Counted from the stretch's first letter, positions 1 through 10,990 are shown. The stretch is 64,000 nt of DNA from Micrasema longulum (GCA_022494885.1 JAGVSM010005029.1:1-64000), one strand, 5' to 3'. Numbers and translations: made by a program. Notes: generated by a model not told the origin, from the sequence alone.

Positions 1-1090
1 TCAATATCAATAAATCAATTTAGTGGCGGAGAAATAGCCCTGCAAATTATTAAAATAAACACTGATAAATTCTTCTTTCACGTCGCAATGGAGAGCCCGA
101 TTTACGTGATTTTTGCATAGGGATAGGCGATTAGCTAACAAGTGTCAAAAGCTAACTTGTATATTTTTGAAAAACATCTCACTCCCTTCTTAGAAAAATT
201 AATTAGTATTAAAACAGAATAGCGATAAGTCGATGTAGAATAAAGGATAGCGGTATTTTTTGTGAAGCGATAGTTAGAGAGCTGGCAATCGATACAGGCT
301 ACTTTTTTTTTTCCCTAAAAGGATATTGTTCCACGAGGATTTTTTTATTTTCAAAACACAATGATTACCTTACCTTCACGTAACAGATTTATATTGTTAT
401 TTATTAAAAGAAAACATCGGCCATTATAACAAGGAAATACAATATTTACAAATAAACCAAAATAATAGTCCAATTATAGTTTTCTATACACAATTAAGTA
501 TGAAGTACCATGAAGTACCATGAAGTACTATGAAGTACCATTACCAAAAAAATAAGAAAAAAAGAGTACCTGTAAAAAGCCACTTCGTATCATTTCCACT
601 TATAAAAAGAAAATATTACAACAATAATGATATAGAACATATGAAAACGAAAACTTTTTTGTTTAATCGGTTTTAAAAAATCTTTTTTCCAGCAAATCCA
701 TACGGAGTGACCCTTGATCAACCTTCCCTCCATTCTTCTTTAAAACAAGATAAAATAAATTTTATATACAAAAGTATAAAAAAAGTAAGGTTTGTTAAAT
801 AGGTAATAATAATTTAACTGTAAATTAAATTATAAATATTATTTTCAATTAAGGCTCTAGCATTTTCTTTTAGTTGTTAAAGTGAGGAAATGTGCATCTA
901 TTTCAGGAAAAAAATAATGATCAAGATACATTGCATTTATTGTTTCAACGCAGTGCTCTATGCACCAGCGGGCGCGGAAAGAGATATGATTACGTCACAT
1001 ATTTAATCTTCGCAAATTCGACCACATAACCGAATATCGCACGCAACTACATTGGCTCAGTATCAGGCATAGAAGAAACATTCACAATAT
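1..1090. other. AT-rich stretch, no gene recognised
   Basis: No open frame of recognisable family and no repeat family seen elsewhere in the window, apart from the short tandem repeat at 501-540. If the phosphatase-like gene at 3.2 kb continues to the left, this could be intronic. Confidence 0.4.
501..540. repeat. 10-bp tandem repeat, four copies
   Basis: Four consecutive copies of TGAAGTACCA. The third copy has one substitution (TGAAGTACTA). Confidence 0.9.
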
Positions 1091-1515
1091 TTTTTTTATT
1101 TGAAAATTTATTCATTAACCCTTACAAATTATTACATTAATTTTACAAAAATAATATACAATTTTTTTACTCATGCTCTGTTGTTGATAATAATATTTTT
1201 TCACAATAGCTTTTGAAAAGTTTGTCTTAGTCTTTTGTTTAGTTTTGTCTGGTAGTTTATAATATAATTTCAGTCCGTGGTTTATTAGTCTCGACTGTCC
1301 TTGTCTCGTTTTAGAAGGTTCTCGTATTGCGTCCATGTTTACTACATTTTTTTTTCAAGTTTTTGTTCTTTGTCTACAATAACATCAGTAGCATACATTA
1401 GTATGGATAACTTTTAATGATTCTAATTGAAAGAGTTTAGTTACATTTAATTGCTTACTTTGTTAAAATAGTTCTCTAGTTGCGGTTAGATAGGGAAGGT
1501 CATATACTAACTTTA
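1090..1515 (-). mobile_element. Non-LTR retrotransposon 3' end (minus)
   Basis: Minus-strand reading contains LYYKLPDKTKQ followed by a basic FSKAIVKKYY stretch, the pattern of the last residues of Jockey/CR1-type reverse transcriptase ORFs (YN-LP-x-IK...F). A second diverged copy lies at 32990-33330 in the same orientation and aligns over about 300 bp. The element is 5'-truncated and has no reverse transcriptase catalytic core. Confidence 0.55.
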
Positions 1516-1539
1516 ATATTTTATTTCTACCACTTCTTC

Positions 1540-1800
1540 ACAGTATTTTAAATAATCCTACTTCTCCTGTTTATCTGAGAGAGCTCTTCCAAACTCTATC
1601 ACAACTTGGACTATCTCTTCGTTCTAGTAATACGAAAATCCTTTTAATACCCTTTTACCGCTCTAATTTTCTTGACTCCCCTTTCACAGTAGTAGCTGCT
1701 CGATTGTGGAATAATCTACCCACTAATGTTAGAGACGCCCCTTCTTTAATTACATTTAAATCAAGATTAAAATGTCACTATCTAAATATTTAAGTTGTTC
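1540..1800 (+). mobile_element. Jockey/CR1-type LINE tail, copy 1
   Basis: Plus-strand translation reads YLRELF, then LRSSNTKILLIPF, then VVAARLWNNLPTNVRDA and LKCHYLNI before a stop. This is the C-terminal tail typical of CR1/Jockey reverse transcriptases (A-x-x-WN-LP). A near-identical tail lies at 21440-21620 (plus), and part of one is inverted at 12236-12480. It is a 5'-truncated remnant. Confidence 0.75.
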
Positions 1801-1886
1801 CTTTATCCTTCTTCTGTTCTTCCCATCTCCTCTCCTCTCTTTAAAGTGTAGCGTTATTTTTTTTAAGTTAATTTTGGTATTTTATT

Positions 1887-2560
1887 TTGATTTATTTTTA
1901 TGACTGCATAATAAATGTAAACAACGAATGTCTCGAGCAAGTAGAAGAATTTGTGTATCTGGGAAGCATGTTTTCAAGATATGGAAGAGTAGAAAAAGAT
2001 GTTGAAAGAAGAGTGAATGCGGGCAACAAAATGAACGGAGCACTAAGCACAGTAATTTCTAATAAAAATATGTTTTAGTCCCAACACTTATGTATGGAAG
2101 TGAAAGATGGAACTGGCAGAGGAAGGATGAAAGCCGAGTGAACGCGGTTGAAATGCGATCGCTTAGACGAATGTATGGGAAATCAATGTATGACAGGGTT
2201 ACGAATGATGAAATCAGGCGAGAGTAAATCTGAGACAAGTATAATTAATAAGATTAAGAAAGGGTCTCTGAGATGGTTTGGTCACGTAGAACGAACGAAA
2301 GAATGGTAAAATAAGTATATATGGCGAAAATGAACGGCAACGTTAGACGAGAACGACCAAGGAAGACGTGGCATGATCAGATAAACCAAAATCTCAAGTC
2401 TGGTCATGTCAATAGCAGACAGAACCGAAGGGCATGTATGACAAGATGTATGAATGTGGAAGAGGCTAGGATTGTATGCCAGGATAGACGTGTGTGGCGA
2501 TCCATTCTCTCTGCCTACCCCTACGGTGAAAAGGCGTGATGGTAGTAGTAGTAGTTATTT
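1887..2560 (+). mobile_element. RTE-like LINE, C-terminal half (decayed)
   Basis: Plus-strand frames show EFVYLGSMFSR, then PTLMYGSERWNW, AVEMRSLRRMYGKSMYD, and a tail RRACMTRCMNVEEARIVCQD. This is the post-catalytic region of an insect endonuclease/reverse-transcriptase LINE. Frameshifts and stops break it. The 3' end finishes in a GTAGTAGTAGTA microsatellite at 2541-2556. Related 3' ends lie at 22592-22728 and 49685-49825 (plus) and 52664-53120 (minus), with a short piece at 22030-22150 (minus). Confidence 0.8.
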
Positions 2561-3162
2561 TGTATAAAATTATGAGATTCGGAATACTTCCTTAGAATAT
2601 GTCTATGTTAACTTGTAATTTTTTCAAACTAAACGGTAAGCTTTAAAAAAAAATTTTTTTTCTTCCAAAAAGTCATTTTTAAAAAAAAATAAAAAAATCT
2701 AATCTCAGTATGTAGTACATCCTTTGTTTCTCGGACAAGCAGTCCCTCCACAAACCTCTACCCCTCTCCTACCCAGCTGCTTCCCTTGTCCGCGTCTGGT
2801 GCGTATCGCTTCGATAATCAAATACGTTTTTATCACCATTTTTTTTTGTTGGGGAGGTGTAGGGGTTTGCGAAAGGGATGCTAATTCGAGAAATTAAAGA
2901 TTTATTCCATTTTGAAATCACATTTTTTAAATGAGTTTTTGGAAAAAATTATAAGTATTTTTTTTTAAAGCTTACCATGAGGAATGTTCCTCTGAAGTTT
3001 CGCTGTCTGGCCCTGAAAACCCGTGTATATATATATTGGTGTGTTATTAATGTTTGTGTAACTGTAAGTTTTTATCCATGTAAAATATTTGTAAAAGCCC
3101 TACGGTCGTTGAAAATATTAAAATAATAAAGCAGTGAATTTGAGGACAGTATAAGGACTTAC
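2560..3162. other. Low-complexity, A/T homopolymer-rich intervening DNA
   Basis: Runs of A and T around 2640-2700 and 2940-2975 flank a less AT-rich patch at about 2720-2860. No coding frame is recognised. On the gene model at 3.2 kb (minus) this is intron directly downstream of the splice donor. Confidence 0.4.
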
Positions 3163-3348
3163 AAGGCACAACATGCTGATTATTGTCCTTTCCCTTGACG
3201 AGCTCGTAAGCTGATTTGGTGGAGAACATGAGGTAGGGGTCGTAGTCTGAAGCCAGGCAGTAGCCATCCCTCTGTGCCAGGGTGGGCGAGGGACTGAGAA
3301 CCAGGACGGCCCATCCCAGCAGCAATGGTCCTAACATCTTGACAGCTT
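3163..3348 (-). CDS. First coding exon, MINPP-like histidine acid phosphatase (partial)
   Basis: The minus-strand exon starts just after an acceptor (TTTTTCAG, exon from 3348). The ATG is at 3337-3335, and the exon ends at 3163 before a good donor (GTAAGT), leaving one base of a split codon (58 codons plus 1 nt). The encoded N-terminus is a clear signal peptide (MLGPLLLGWAVLVLSPSP..A) followed by DGYCLASDYDPYLMFSTKSA and YELVKGKDNNQHVVP. A Cys followed by a TK-x-Y pattern and an ending before a basic, proline-containing junction resemble the segment ahead of the catalytic RHGTR motif in multiple inositol polyphosphate phosphatases, which would sit in the next exon. No such motif was found at 1-3162, so the rest presumably lies outside the window. 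The family call is from memory of the family, not alignment. Alternative: another secreted acid phosphatase. Confidence 0.5.
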
Positions 3349-3572
3349 CTGAAAAATCCAACGAATTTTGAGTTACTAATATTTCCAATAAAAAAAAGCG
3401 AGAATACAAAGGTGCCATACGGAATGCATTTTTTTTTATACGGCCACTCCATTGGCTGGGTTGGCCCATAGGCACGTTCCGGAGTGTCCGTTAACTTATA
3501 TATATATTCATATATGTATACATTTATTCATGTACTTATTATTTTATACAGGACAGTCCGTTTCATTTTATT

Positions 3573-3690
3573 TTTTGATTTAAGTGAACGAGCTGAAACC
3601 TTTATCATGTGGGTGAGATTCATCCGGCTGAATCAATTCACCTACTAGGCAACGCCTGAAAATAATTTTTCAATTTTTACACTTCTTATT
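3573..3690 (+). repeat. Family A repeat, tail part
   Basis: Contains the family A tail motifs AGCTGAAACCTTTAT, GAGATTCATCC and GGCAACGCCTGAAAA. Only the tail third of the unit is present. Confidence 0.7.
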
Positions 3691-5260
3691 ACAGTTAGTT
3701 CATTTATCAACGTTGAGTCTAAAAACACTTTGAGATTCTCAAAACATTGTTAAAATATTAGTTAAAATTATAGTCACTATTTTTTTGTGTATGACGGTAA
3801 TCAGCATCGTTTTGAGCTTTGACAGCTGGCTTCTGGCTGGTTTGTTTGTTTTGGAGCTAATTCCTTTCGTCCTTGTGAATAAAATGTAAAGCAAGTTTTA
3901 TTTTTTTTTTATTTATTTAATGCACAAAATACACAATTATATGTTTTTTATGTCCCGACTTGTTAGAAAATTCCGTGTTAAGTCGGGACTCTATATTTAT
4001 TTACATATTAAAACAATATACAGGTAATTAAAACAATATGCAAAATAATCAAAACAATATACAAAATAATAATAGAAAAATAAAAATAATAAAAATTTAT
4101 AATACATGTCGAAAATGGAATCAAAAGTTATATAATAATACGTTAATTAGTATATAACATGGTTCAGTGAAATTAAATGAATTTGATTAAATAAACATAT
4201 TTTGTAAGATAATCACATATGCTGTGTTATGTATTTATATGTTTATTTGTTTATCATTAGTTTGAGACCCATTATTTATAAAAAAATACTAAAGTATACA
4301 ATGAAAGCATCCACCCCTTTCCCGAAACTGTTCATAAATACTTAAGTCTTTCTTCAGTTTCGCATATCAATATAATTTATTTTTTATTTTTAAATTAATT
4401 AAACGAAAATTTAATATTTCTTTACAATCAAACCGCGAAAATAACAAAACAAATAAACTTTAAAAACTTTCATTGTACCCCTCACTGCACTATTGTCAGT
4501 TTGTGATCAATCAAATACACATGGTCAGCACAATCACCCCTTTCTAATTTCCCAGTATTACAGTGGAGGAATACAGTGTTAGTTCCAAATTGAGACCGCG
4601 GCCGCACGCTCCAGATCCCGCATCGGAAAGGAAGAAGAACGTAGTAATACAAACAAATCAATCAAACGACACGAAACCCAAATACATATAGGAAACATTA
4701 GAATAATTTGCCCTATACAACATGCACTCAATCAACAGAAGAAAAACAATACGTATCTATAACAAATCACAGTGGAACATCAAATCATCAAGACACTACC
4801 GGCAAAATCCTAACGCAGATCCTAACATGATCCCTATCGAACTCAGGCGAAATGACTTTTCGTCATAGTACTGAATTCCTCGCAAAAACCATTTTCCTAA
4901 TACCAACAGTAGAAACAATCCTATGCAAAGACCTTAATCGTCCTAACAATCTCACAGACCTTAAAGCAGACGAAACGGGTCCTAGAGCATGGTCGGCGCG
5001 TGGTTCTCTTGAGTTAGTCTACTATTTAGATTTGTAATTTACCATTTCCCTTCTATGGGACAAGAACAACACAGACGGACAAGAGTTCAGTTCAGACAAC
5101 CAATGCTAGTACCCAAGTATGCATCCTTTTATCTTAAACTGATTTAGTACTCATGGTAGGCCTTTACCCAGTTCCTCCCATTTTTCTACCCATTCGCTCA
5201 CAAAATGAAAAAATGCTTTAACGTTAGTTGGATTAGCCAATACTAAAGTATAAAAGGTAT
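3691..5260. other. AT-rich DNA, nothing recognised
   Basis: No supported gene. A 10-bp inverted repeat (GTCCCGACTT / AAGTCGGGAC) sits at about 3952-3990, near an A/T-rich tract that looks like a LINE 3' UTR. Short open frames here lack family features. Confidence 0.4.
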
Positions 5261-5264
5261 TTAT

Positions 5265-5385
5265 TTATTTATTTTAAAACTTCAAGTATAAAGAATGAGA
5301 ACTTTTGCGGACGTATTGCTAAAAGCAACATCGTCTGGCCAAACAATAAACAGACGGGTCAAAAGAAGAGTTGGTCAAATTTGTA
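5265..5385 (-). mobile_element. LINE 3' UTR fragment (minus)
   Basis: Shares a diagnostic block with 12000-12105: on the plus strand, GCGGAC-TATTGCTAAAAGC, then CAGAC-GGTC and AAAGAAGAGTT-GTCAAA. Both are oriented so that the LINE reads on the minus strand. Confidence 0.6.
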
Positions 5386-5947
5386 TTATAAACGAAAATA
5401 TATAAACAAAAAACCCAATTTATTAAAAATAACCGCTGTTTTTTTTTTTCAAAGTATTTAGTTCACACAGAATAAAAAATATTTTTAGTATCCACAGGAA
5501 TTAATTCAGTTCTGAAAGGGTGAATTTGAACCGGAAATTCTATTTTCAAAAAATATTGCATTTTTGTCAATAAGAATAAAATAGGTTTCATGAAAAAGTA
5601 AAATTGACTAATACACTTCGTAGAATATTAAACAATAAATATCCAGTAACGGCTAGTTAAACCGCAATAATTTCAGTTTAAAATTAAATAATAATCATAA
5701 TAACAGTTTATTAAAAAAATTACAATATCTTTGTCTACTACATTTTTTATGGTAATAGATATCTTTGGATTATGTGTAGTGATTGTGTTTTCGCGAAATA
5801 AGCAAAATATGTTGCATTAATCTTAATATTTTTATCCAACCTATTTCGCACATTCGACGAAAACGCAATAAATTATTTAAATTATTTCAATGCAATGTGC
5901 CCCTGTTACCATAATAATTTTGTACCCTAGACCCTTAAAGGATACAG

Positions 5948-6560
5948 TCTGCACTGAATGCTGCAGCGAGACTTATTTTCGGACGCTCTAAGTTCAGTCA
6001 TATCATTCCACTACTTCCGGAATTAATCTGGCTACGTTTTCCACAGAGGGTCGAATACAAACTCTGTTGGCTTATGTATAAGTCACTGCACAACTCTGCT
6101 TCGGAATATCTAAGGGAACTATGCATTCCAGACGAACTAGCGGACAGGCGTCTCACGCTTAGATCAGCTACGTCTACGGCGAGAGGAAAAGTTATTATTC
6201 CTCTACGCAAACAGCGCACTAAATTTAGTGAACGCGCATTTACGATCGCAGGCCCTATAGCATGGAATGCTCTCCCAGCAGAGGTGCGAGGCTGTGAAAG
6301 TGAAGTGATATTTCGGAAGAAACTTAAAACCCACTTGTTCTCTAAATCATTTGAATAAGTCCGTAGCATGTGACAATAAAATGGATTGTTTTAATTAAAT
6401 TACAAATTTAAAAGTTTCAATTAAATTTATTCTTCAATAGAATCACTATGTAAAGCGCCCTTGAGGTATTATATTACGAACATGGCGCTGTATAAGTTAT
6501 CCAAAATAATAATTAATGTATTCTGTCAGTATGGCCTCGATATAACTAAAATATTTTTTA
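5948..6560 (+). mobile_element. CR1/L2-type LINE tail, copy 1
   Basis: An open plus-strand frame to about 6356 reads SLNAAARLIFG, then MYKSLHNSASEYLREL, LRSATSTARGKVIIPLRK, and WNALPAEVRGC...LKTHLFSKSFE. This is the canonical C-terminus of CR1/L2-clade reverse transcriptases. A copy at 24985-25565 is about 95% identical by eye but lacks 72 nt (24 codons, equivalent to 6004-6075 here) with short microhomology at the junction. About 200 bp of 3' UTR follows, with GTAAAGCGCCCTTGAGGTAT shared by both copies. Confidence 0.85.
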
Positions 6561-6573
6561 ATATTTTATCAGC

Positions 6574-7077
6574 TTGAAAGTACCTCTTCGAAATACTCGG
6601 CAGCTAACGTTATTTTTTGAATCTCCTGGCAGTCACAATTATTATTACAATTCACCAATACCTAGACTACACCGGCTAGGTAACGAGTATGGTGAAGTTG
6701 ATATATTTTGTCTGTCTTTATATAAATATAGGTTAAGTATTCAAAAGGTTATAAATTAATTTATGTAAAATTTCTTAATATTTTTCTTTATTTACTATTT
6801 CTTTTTCTCATGTATCTCTTTAATAATGTATAAACTTATATGTATGTATATGTATGCGTGTATGTTTCATATGTAAATTTTTTAAATATTTTTCTATGTA
6901 CCATATACCTATGTTGGTACATTTCCTGATTTTTACTTATTATTGCATCTTTTAGCTTTTCTTATGTTATCTTTTATTTTAACCATACTTATGTTTCACT
7001 GCTGCACTTAAATGTAATTTCTAAAATATGTAAAAGCCCATTGGGCGTGTAAATCAATAAATAAATAAATAAATATA
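6574..7077 (+). mobile_element. LINE 3' end with (AAAT)n tail
   Basis: The plus-strand frame reads PLRNTRQLTLFF, then SPIPRLHRLGNEYGEVDIF, matching the C-terminal tail of a Jockey-like LINE (P-R-x-C/H..YN....DIF). A long 3' UTR ends in AATAAATAAATAAATA at about 7056-7073. The same tail style occurs at 40003-40248 and, inverted, at 31195-31660. Confidence 0.65.
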
Positions 7078-7149
7078 ATATATGGCTTTAAAAAAATTAA
7101 ATTAATTAAAATTGTGGGAGAAATAATGCATTGAAAGAATAAAAAAGCT

Positions 7150-7870
7150 TTGAATGCGATAATTTGTTTAATATTCTATTTTATTTTATTCAAAAAACAT
7201 ACAGTCATACATAGTAAGTATTAAAAACAACAATCTTTTAACATAAAAAGACCAATTAAGTTTTCATAAATTATGCAAAAGATATAAACATTAAATGTGA
7301 CAAAAAAAATAAATAAATAAGAATTTCAAGTGAGAAAAGAATAATTGTTAACATTTGCGTTTTCCATTGAGGTAATAAATTAAAATAAATAAAAATACAG
7401 AATGTACACTCCGAGCCATCCACGCACACACATGAACGCACATATAAAACATACATTACATGCGGCACATATACATAGCATAAACCACTCAAGATGTGCA
7501 TTCAGCAACTATCCCAAATAATCGACCATTCTTCTAGTGATTCTATATTAAAATAGATCAAAGATGCGCCGTAATCATTTTCAATGTTGCCAAAACGATA
7601 TTCCAGGCTCCTTAGAAATTTCTTTTAAATGTTTAAAATTTGATTAATATATACATTATATTGAGGGGACCACACTCATGAAGCGAATTCAAGTTGACTA
7701 CGCACATAAGTATAGTAAAGAAGTTTGAGTGTATTTGGTGATGAGAATGGCTTGGAGATTCGTAAGATAAACTCTAGAAGTCTATACGCCTTATCCACTA
7801 TTGTATTTATGTGATCTCTAAATAATAGCTTATCATCCATCAGTACACCCAAATCTCTCATCTTCATTGA
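7150..7870 (-). mobile_element. Jockey-like reverse transcriptase thumb fragment (minus)
   Basis: Minus-strand reading from 7867: MKMRDLGVLMDDKLLFRDH, then LRISKPFSSPNTLKLLYYTY and VRSQLEFAS. This is the post-YADD DLGV-x-D-x-KL-F-x-H region of Jockey-clade reverse transcriptases. Stops interrupt the frame downstream, and the lower-coordinate part is AT-rich 3' sequence. Confidence 0.75.
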
Positions 7871-7879
7871 ACGATTGAC

Positions 7880-8545
7880 AATTATCTCCCAACTTGTTTT
7901 AATGACTTAATGCATTCTGTCAGTAAAGCCTCCATATGTTATAGCATAACCTTGTTATTATTATTTTGAATGTAAATTATAGTTTTTTTTGGTTTCAATA
8001 AAGTTCTATATTATTATAACTATTGAAAAAAAGGAAGGCACGCAAAAAAAACTTATTTTTCGGGGAGGCGTAGAAGCATAAAGTTAGAAACCGCTGGCCT
8101 AAGGTACAGAATAATTTATTGCATTTTTTGAATGGCCAATGCCAATAAATGTTTTTTCATTGTTTCTTTATAACGTTTCCAATCACAATTCAGTACCGTG
8201 GGCTTGCCTAATCGAAAATTTGCGGTCTAATGAAATAGGAGGTCGTCTGGTGCATTGGATGTACTAACCGTCCTGAGTTCTGAGGATGTACTTTATATTA
8301 TTATGTACAATGTGGAAACATCATACCTATCTGCCTATGTCGTAATGCATTACGTATGTTCTGTTCGGCCCGTGAATTCAGGTGGGCAAAGGTCAATTGA
8401 GAACACACCATCACCAGCCCGAAGACAGCCATAATTATTAAGGCAGACATTTGGAAATTAAAGTATGTGGTAATAGACGATAATATAAGGATGTATATAA
8501 AAACAATTGAAGATATGTGTATTGTAAAAATAGCGATTTTGTTAG
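7880..8545. other. Unassigned AT-rich DNA
   Basis: No open frame or repeat match identified. Confidence 0.35.
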
Positions 8546-8546
8546 A

Positions 8547-9438
8547 AGTTGTTCAGTAGCTCAAACACAAATATGTAATAAATTAACTATCGACGTGCTA
8601 AAAATCATGCTAAGCATTTGAGCGGTCACAATGAACAATAATGAACATAAATTATTATGAAAATAAAACTTTGTTATCAGTGTTACACAATTTTATTCTT
8701 TAACAAGAACACAACTATAGTTTCGGGAGAGCACTCCTCCCATCGACGGGTGATATAAAAACGGGAGTTTTATATCACCCGTCGATGGGAGGAGTGCTCT
8801 CCCGAAACTATAGTTGTGTTCTTGTAAAAGAATAAAATTGTGTAACACTGATAACAAAGTTTTATTTTCATAATAATTTATAATGAAGTGTTACGAAGTG
8901 AATGCCGATTCAATTAAAAATAATGAACATGCTTAAGTTATCGCAGTCATAAGTCAACGCGTGTGTAATCTCTAAGTCAACCCTCGTGTCGGTTTGTTTT
9001 TTGTTTTCCTCGTAAATAAATACAGTTCACTGGCGAAAAATCGACGTTTACTATAAAAAATAATACAATATATTGCATTTGCAAAATAGTAATGAGTATC
9101 AAATACAAAAAATAATAATTAAATTACAATTACTATGGCGATTGCTTTTCTTGACATTTGGCTTGCCAACCGCCGGCTAAATGCAATAAATAGCATGATA
9201 AATAAGAAATAAATAAATAAAAATAGCGGTTTTGGAATATTTTCCATGTGTACACCGGTTAAATTCTAATATGTGATTGCGCAGCAGGATTGTACGTCGC
9301 GAAACGGAAATATTTTGACATTTAATATGTGCTCACGGATGTTCCATTGTGATCGCGAATACGATAAACAACCGTGGTGAGAAATTGTTATCACATCGCT
9401 AATTAGCGCGTCGATAGTTATTTGTGATTAAGCTACAG
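8547..9438. mobile_element. Family B TIR element, copy 1 (carries a hairpin insertion)
   Basis: Aligns along its length with 30242-30828. Both copies start AGTTGTTCAGTAGCTCAA, include TAAGCATTTGAGCG and GCAGCAGGATT-TACGTCGCGAAACG, and end with an inverted terminal stretch (TATCGACG-GCTAA against its reverse complement around 9395-9436). No transposase is present. Relative to the other copy, 8649-8930 is extra. It is probably a non-autonomous DNA transposon, superfamily undecided; no convincing target-site duplication was found. Confidence 0.75.
8647..8881. repeat. Near-perfect 114-bp inverted repeat (hairpin)
   Basis: The left arm (8647-8760) is the reverse complement of the right arm (8768-8881) with a single mismatch (CTTTAACAAG against CTTGTAAAAG). 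A 7-nt loop (ACGGGAG) separates them. The arms carry GGGAGAGCACTCCTCCCATC. The palindrome sits inside an insertion (8649-8930) bordered by the 12-bp direct repeat AATAATGAACAT (8637-8648 and 8919-8930). A transcript from either strand would fold into a long double-stranded hairpin. Confidence 0.95.
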
Positions 9439-9439
9439 C

Positions 9440-10066
9440 ACGGTGACAATATTCCTACATAGGGCAAAAACATTATAATATATGTACAAATATTGAGGTA
9501 TATCACTAGAGTAATCATGAGCGTTCGAAATATGGACCCTCAACCTGCGGCCAATTGGCATATGTTTTATAGAACGGGCTTTAGTCTGTTGCGAGCAGTC
9601 CCCGGCTACTTTTGAACTTTTGTCTCCTTGCAATTACTAAAATGCTTATATGTACGCTAAGATACTGCACAAATCGACCTGGAAAAGTGATGATATAACC
9701 TTTCACCGGTAAGTAATGTTCTTATCTTAATCAATACTTGTTTAAAATAGCTGTTTCAATGTCAAAAAACGTCTTATTAATACTTATTATTCGTGAGTTA
9801 TCTCCTGTCTCTGTCCTGCTCAGCTAGTTTAACGAATATTGAAACGACAAACAACTTGACGCGTGTGCGGAAGTAAGCGACATACTAAAGAGAACTTACA
9901 GTAGACCGATGTAAACAGTCCGTGCTTTTTACTGTACTACGTGCTTTGCTTTTTTTTTTTTTTTTTAATAAATATTAGTGTTCTTACAATTTACCTTAAT
10001 ATTTCAATTTTGATGGCCATTTTCAACGAGTTGTAAATAACTCAATATTATAAAATGGAAATCAAG
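9440..10066. other. Unassigned DNA with a T-run
   Basis: No recognisable coding potential. A long T homopolymer lies at about 9951-9966. Confidence 0.35.
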
Positions 10067-10067
10067 T

Positions 10068-10148
10068 TGGGGTAGAGTGGGGTTTGAACCTCAGACCTCC
10101 GGCCCGTGAGTCCGCTGCACTAGCCACGGGACCACAACCCGATTATAA
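10068..10148 (-). mobile_element. tRNA-derived SINE head (minus)
   Basis: The reverse complement has a box A-like TGGCTAGTGCAG and a box B-like GGTTCAAACCC at tRNA-like spacing, and starts CGGGTTGTGGTCCCGTGG. The cloverleaf looks imperfect, so it is more likely a SINE promoter than a functional tRNA. A relative beginning CGGGTTGTG lies at 24727-24800. Confidence 0.6.
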
Positions 10149-10296
10149 ACCCGCTTGTCAAAGACGACGTGATATGACGTGACGACACTTGCTCTCTCCG
10201 CTGGTCATTCCCTTTCCTTTGGATATGACTTTTTAGCTTGTATTTGTATGGAGTGTCATCTCTTTATATTATATCTCAATGATAATATAATGCTAA

Positions 10297-10384
10297 CGGT
10301 GCTATTCTGAACTGAATTTAAATACAAAATACACAAGTTAAAAGCGTTTTCTATGGCCACGAGAGCGTTTGGAATATTACCCCA
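10297..10384. mobile_element. Family E small MITE, decayed copy
   Basis: The left end CGGTGCTATTCTGAAC and right end GGCCACGAGAGCGTTTGGAAT correspond to the palindromic element at 46665-46785. The arms are more diverged here. Confidence 0.6.
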
Positions 10385-10569
10385 GAACCGTGAAAATGTT
10401 GTAAGATCGACAAGCTAAAGAAGTTACTAGCTGTTTTCCTCAGTGAAATTGGTCGCGGAGAGTCTGAGAGGTTGATAATGGCTGATGGATAGTCAACACG
10501 TCGTGTTGTCGTTGAAATTGTTATTGTTTTGTTAATACAATTTTAATTTTAAAAGTAACAGAAGATTAT

Positions 10570-10990
10570 ATACAAGTGAATGGCTTGATCATGTGAGTCA
10601 CATGGAGGATGGCCGAATACCGAAAGATATTAAGTATGGCTGCCAAAAGATCCCGCGGTGGTCAGCGATTGCGATTTAAAGACGTCTGTAAACGTGACAT
10701 GAAGGCTTCTTTCATTGACGTGCATCATTGGGAAGATCTCACCAAGGGTAGAGATGTGTTTAGAGGAGACGCAAAGGAGGGCAAAGCGGTACACGATGAC
10801 CTCTAGCTGGAAAGTCTGGGGTTTAGAAGGCTTAGAACAGCTGCCTACCGGAGCCCCCCCGCAACCTGGATGTGAGAGAGATGTGTCTGACTGTGCTGGT
10901 CTCGTATAAGTCTTTACAATCACCAGAAAAGCTGCTTGTTTTAAGTGTTGCTTCACCATCGTCGATCGTAGACAGACGGTTGCCTAAGTG
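10570..10990 (+). mobile_element. RTE-like LINE C-terminal fragment
   Basis: Around a frameshift, plus-strand reading gives HVSHMEDGRIPKDI, then KRSRGGQRLRFKDVCKRDMK and HWEDLTKGRDVFRGD. This is the RGRP/RGGQ-x-LR-x-KD-x-KRD tail of insect LINE reverse transcriptases. It is 5'-truncated. Confidence 0.75.

Noticed and set aside
3047..3475. Longer 142-codon version of the phosphatase-like protein
   Set aside because: It reads through an acceptor upstream of the ATG at 3337 and through the donor at 3162. The signal peptide and splice sites support the shorter exon.
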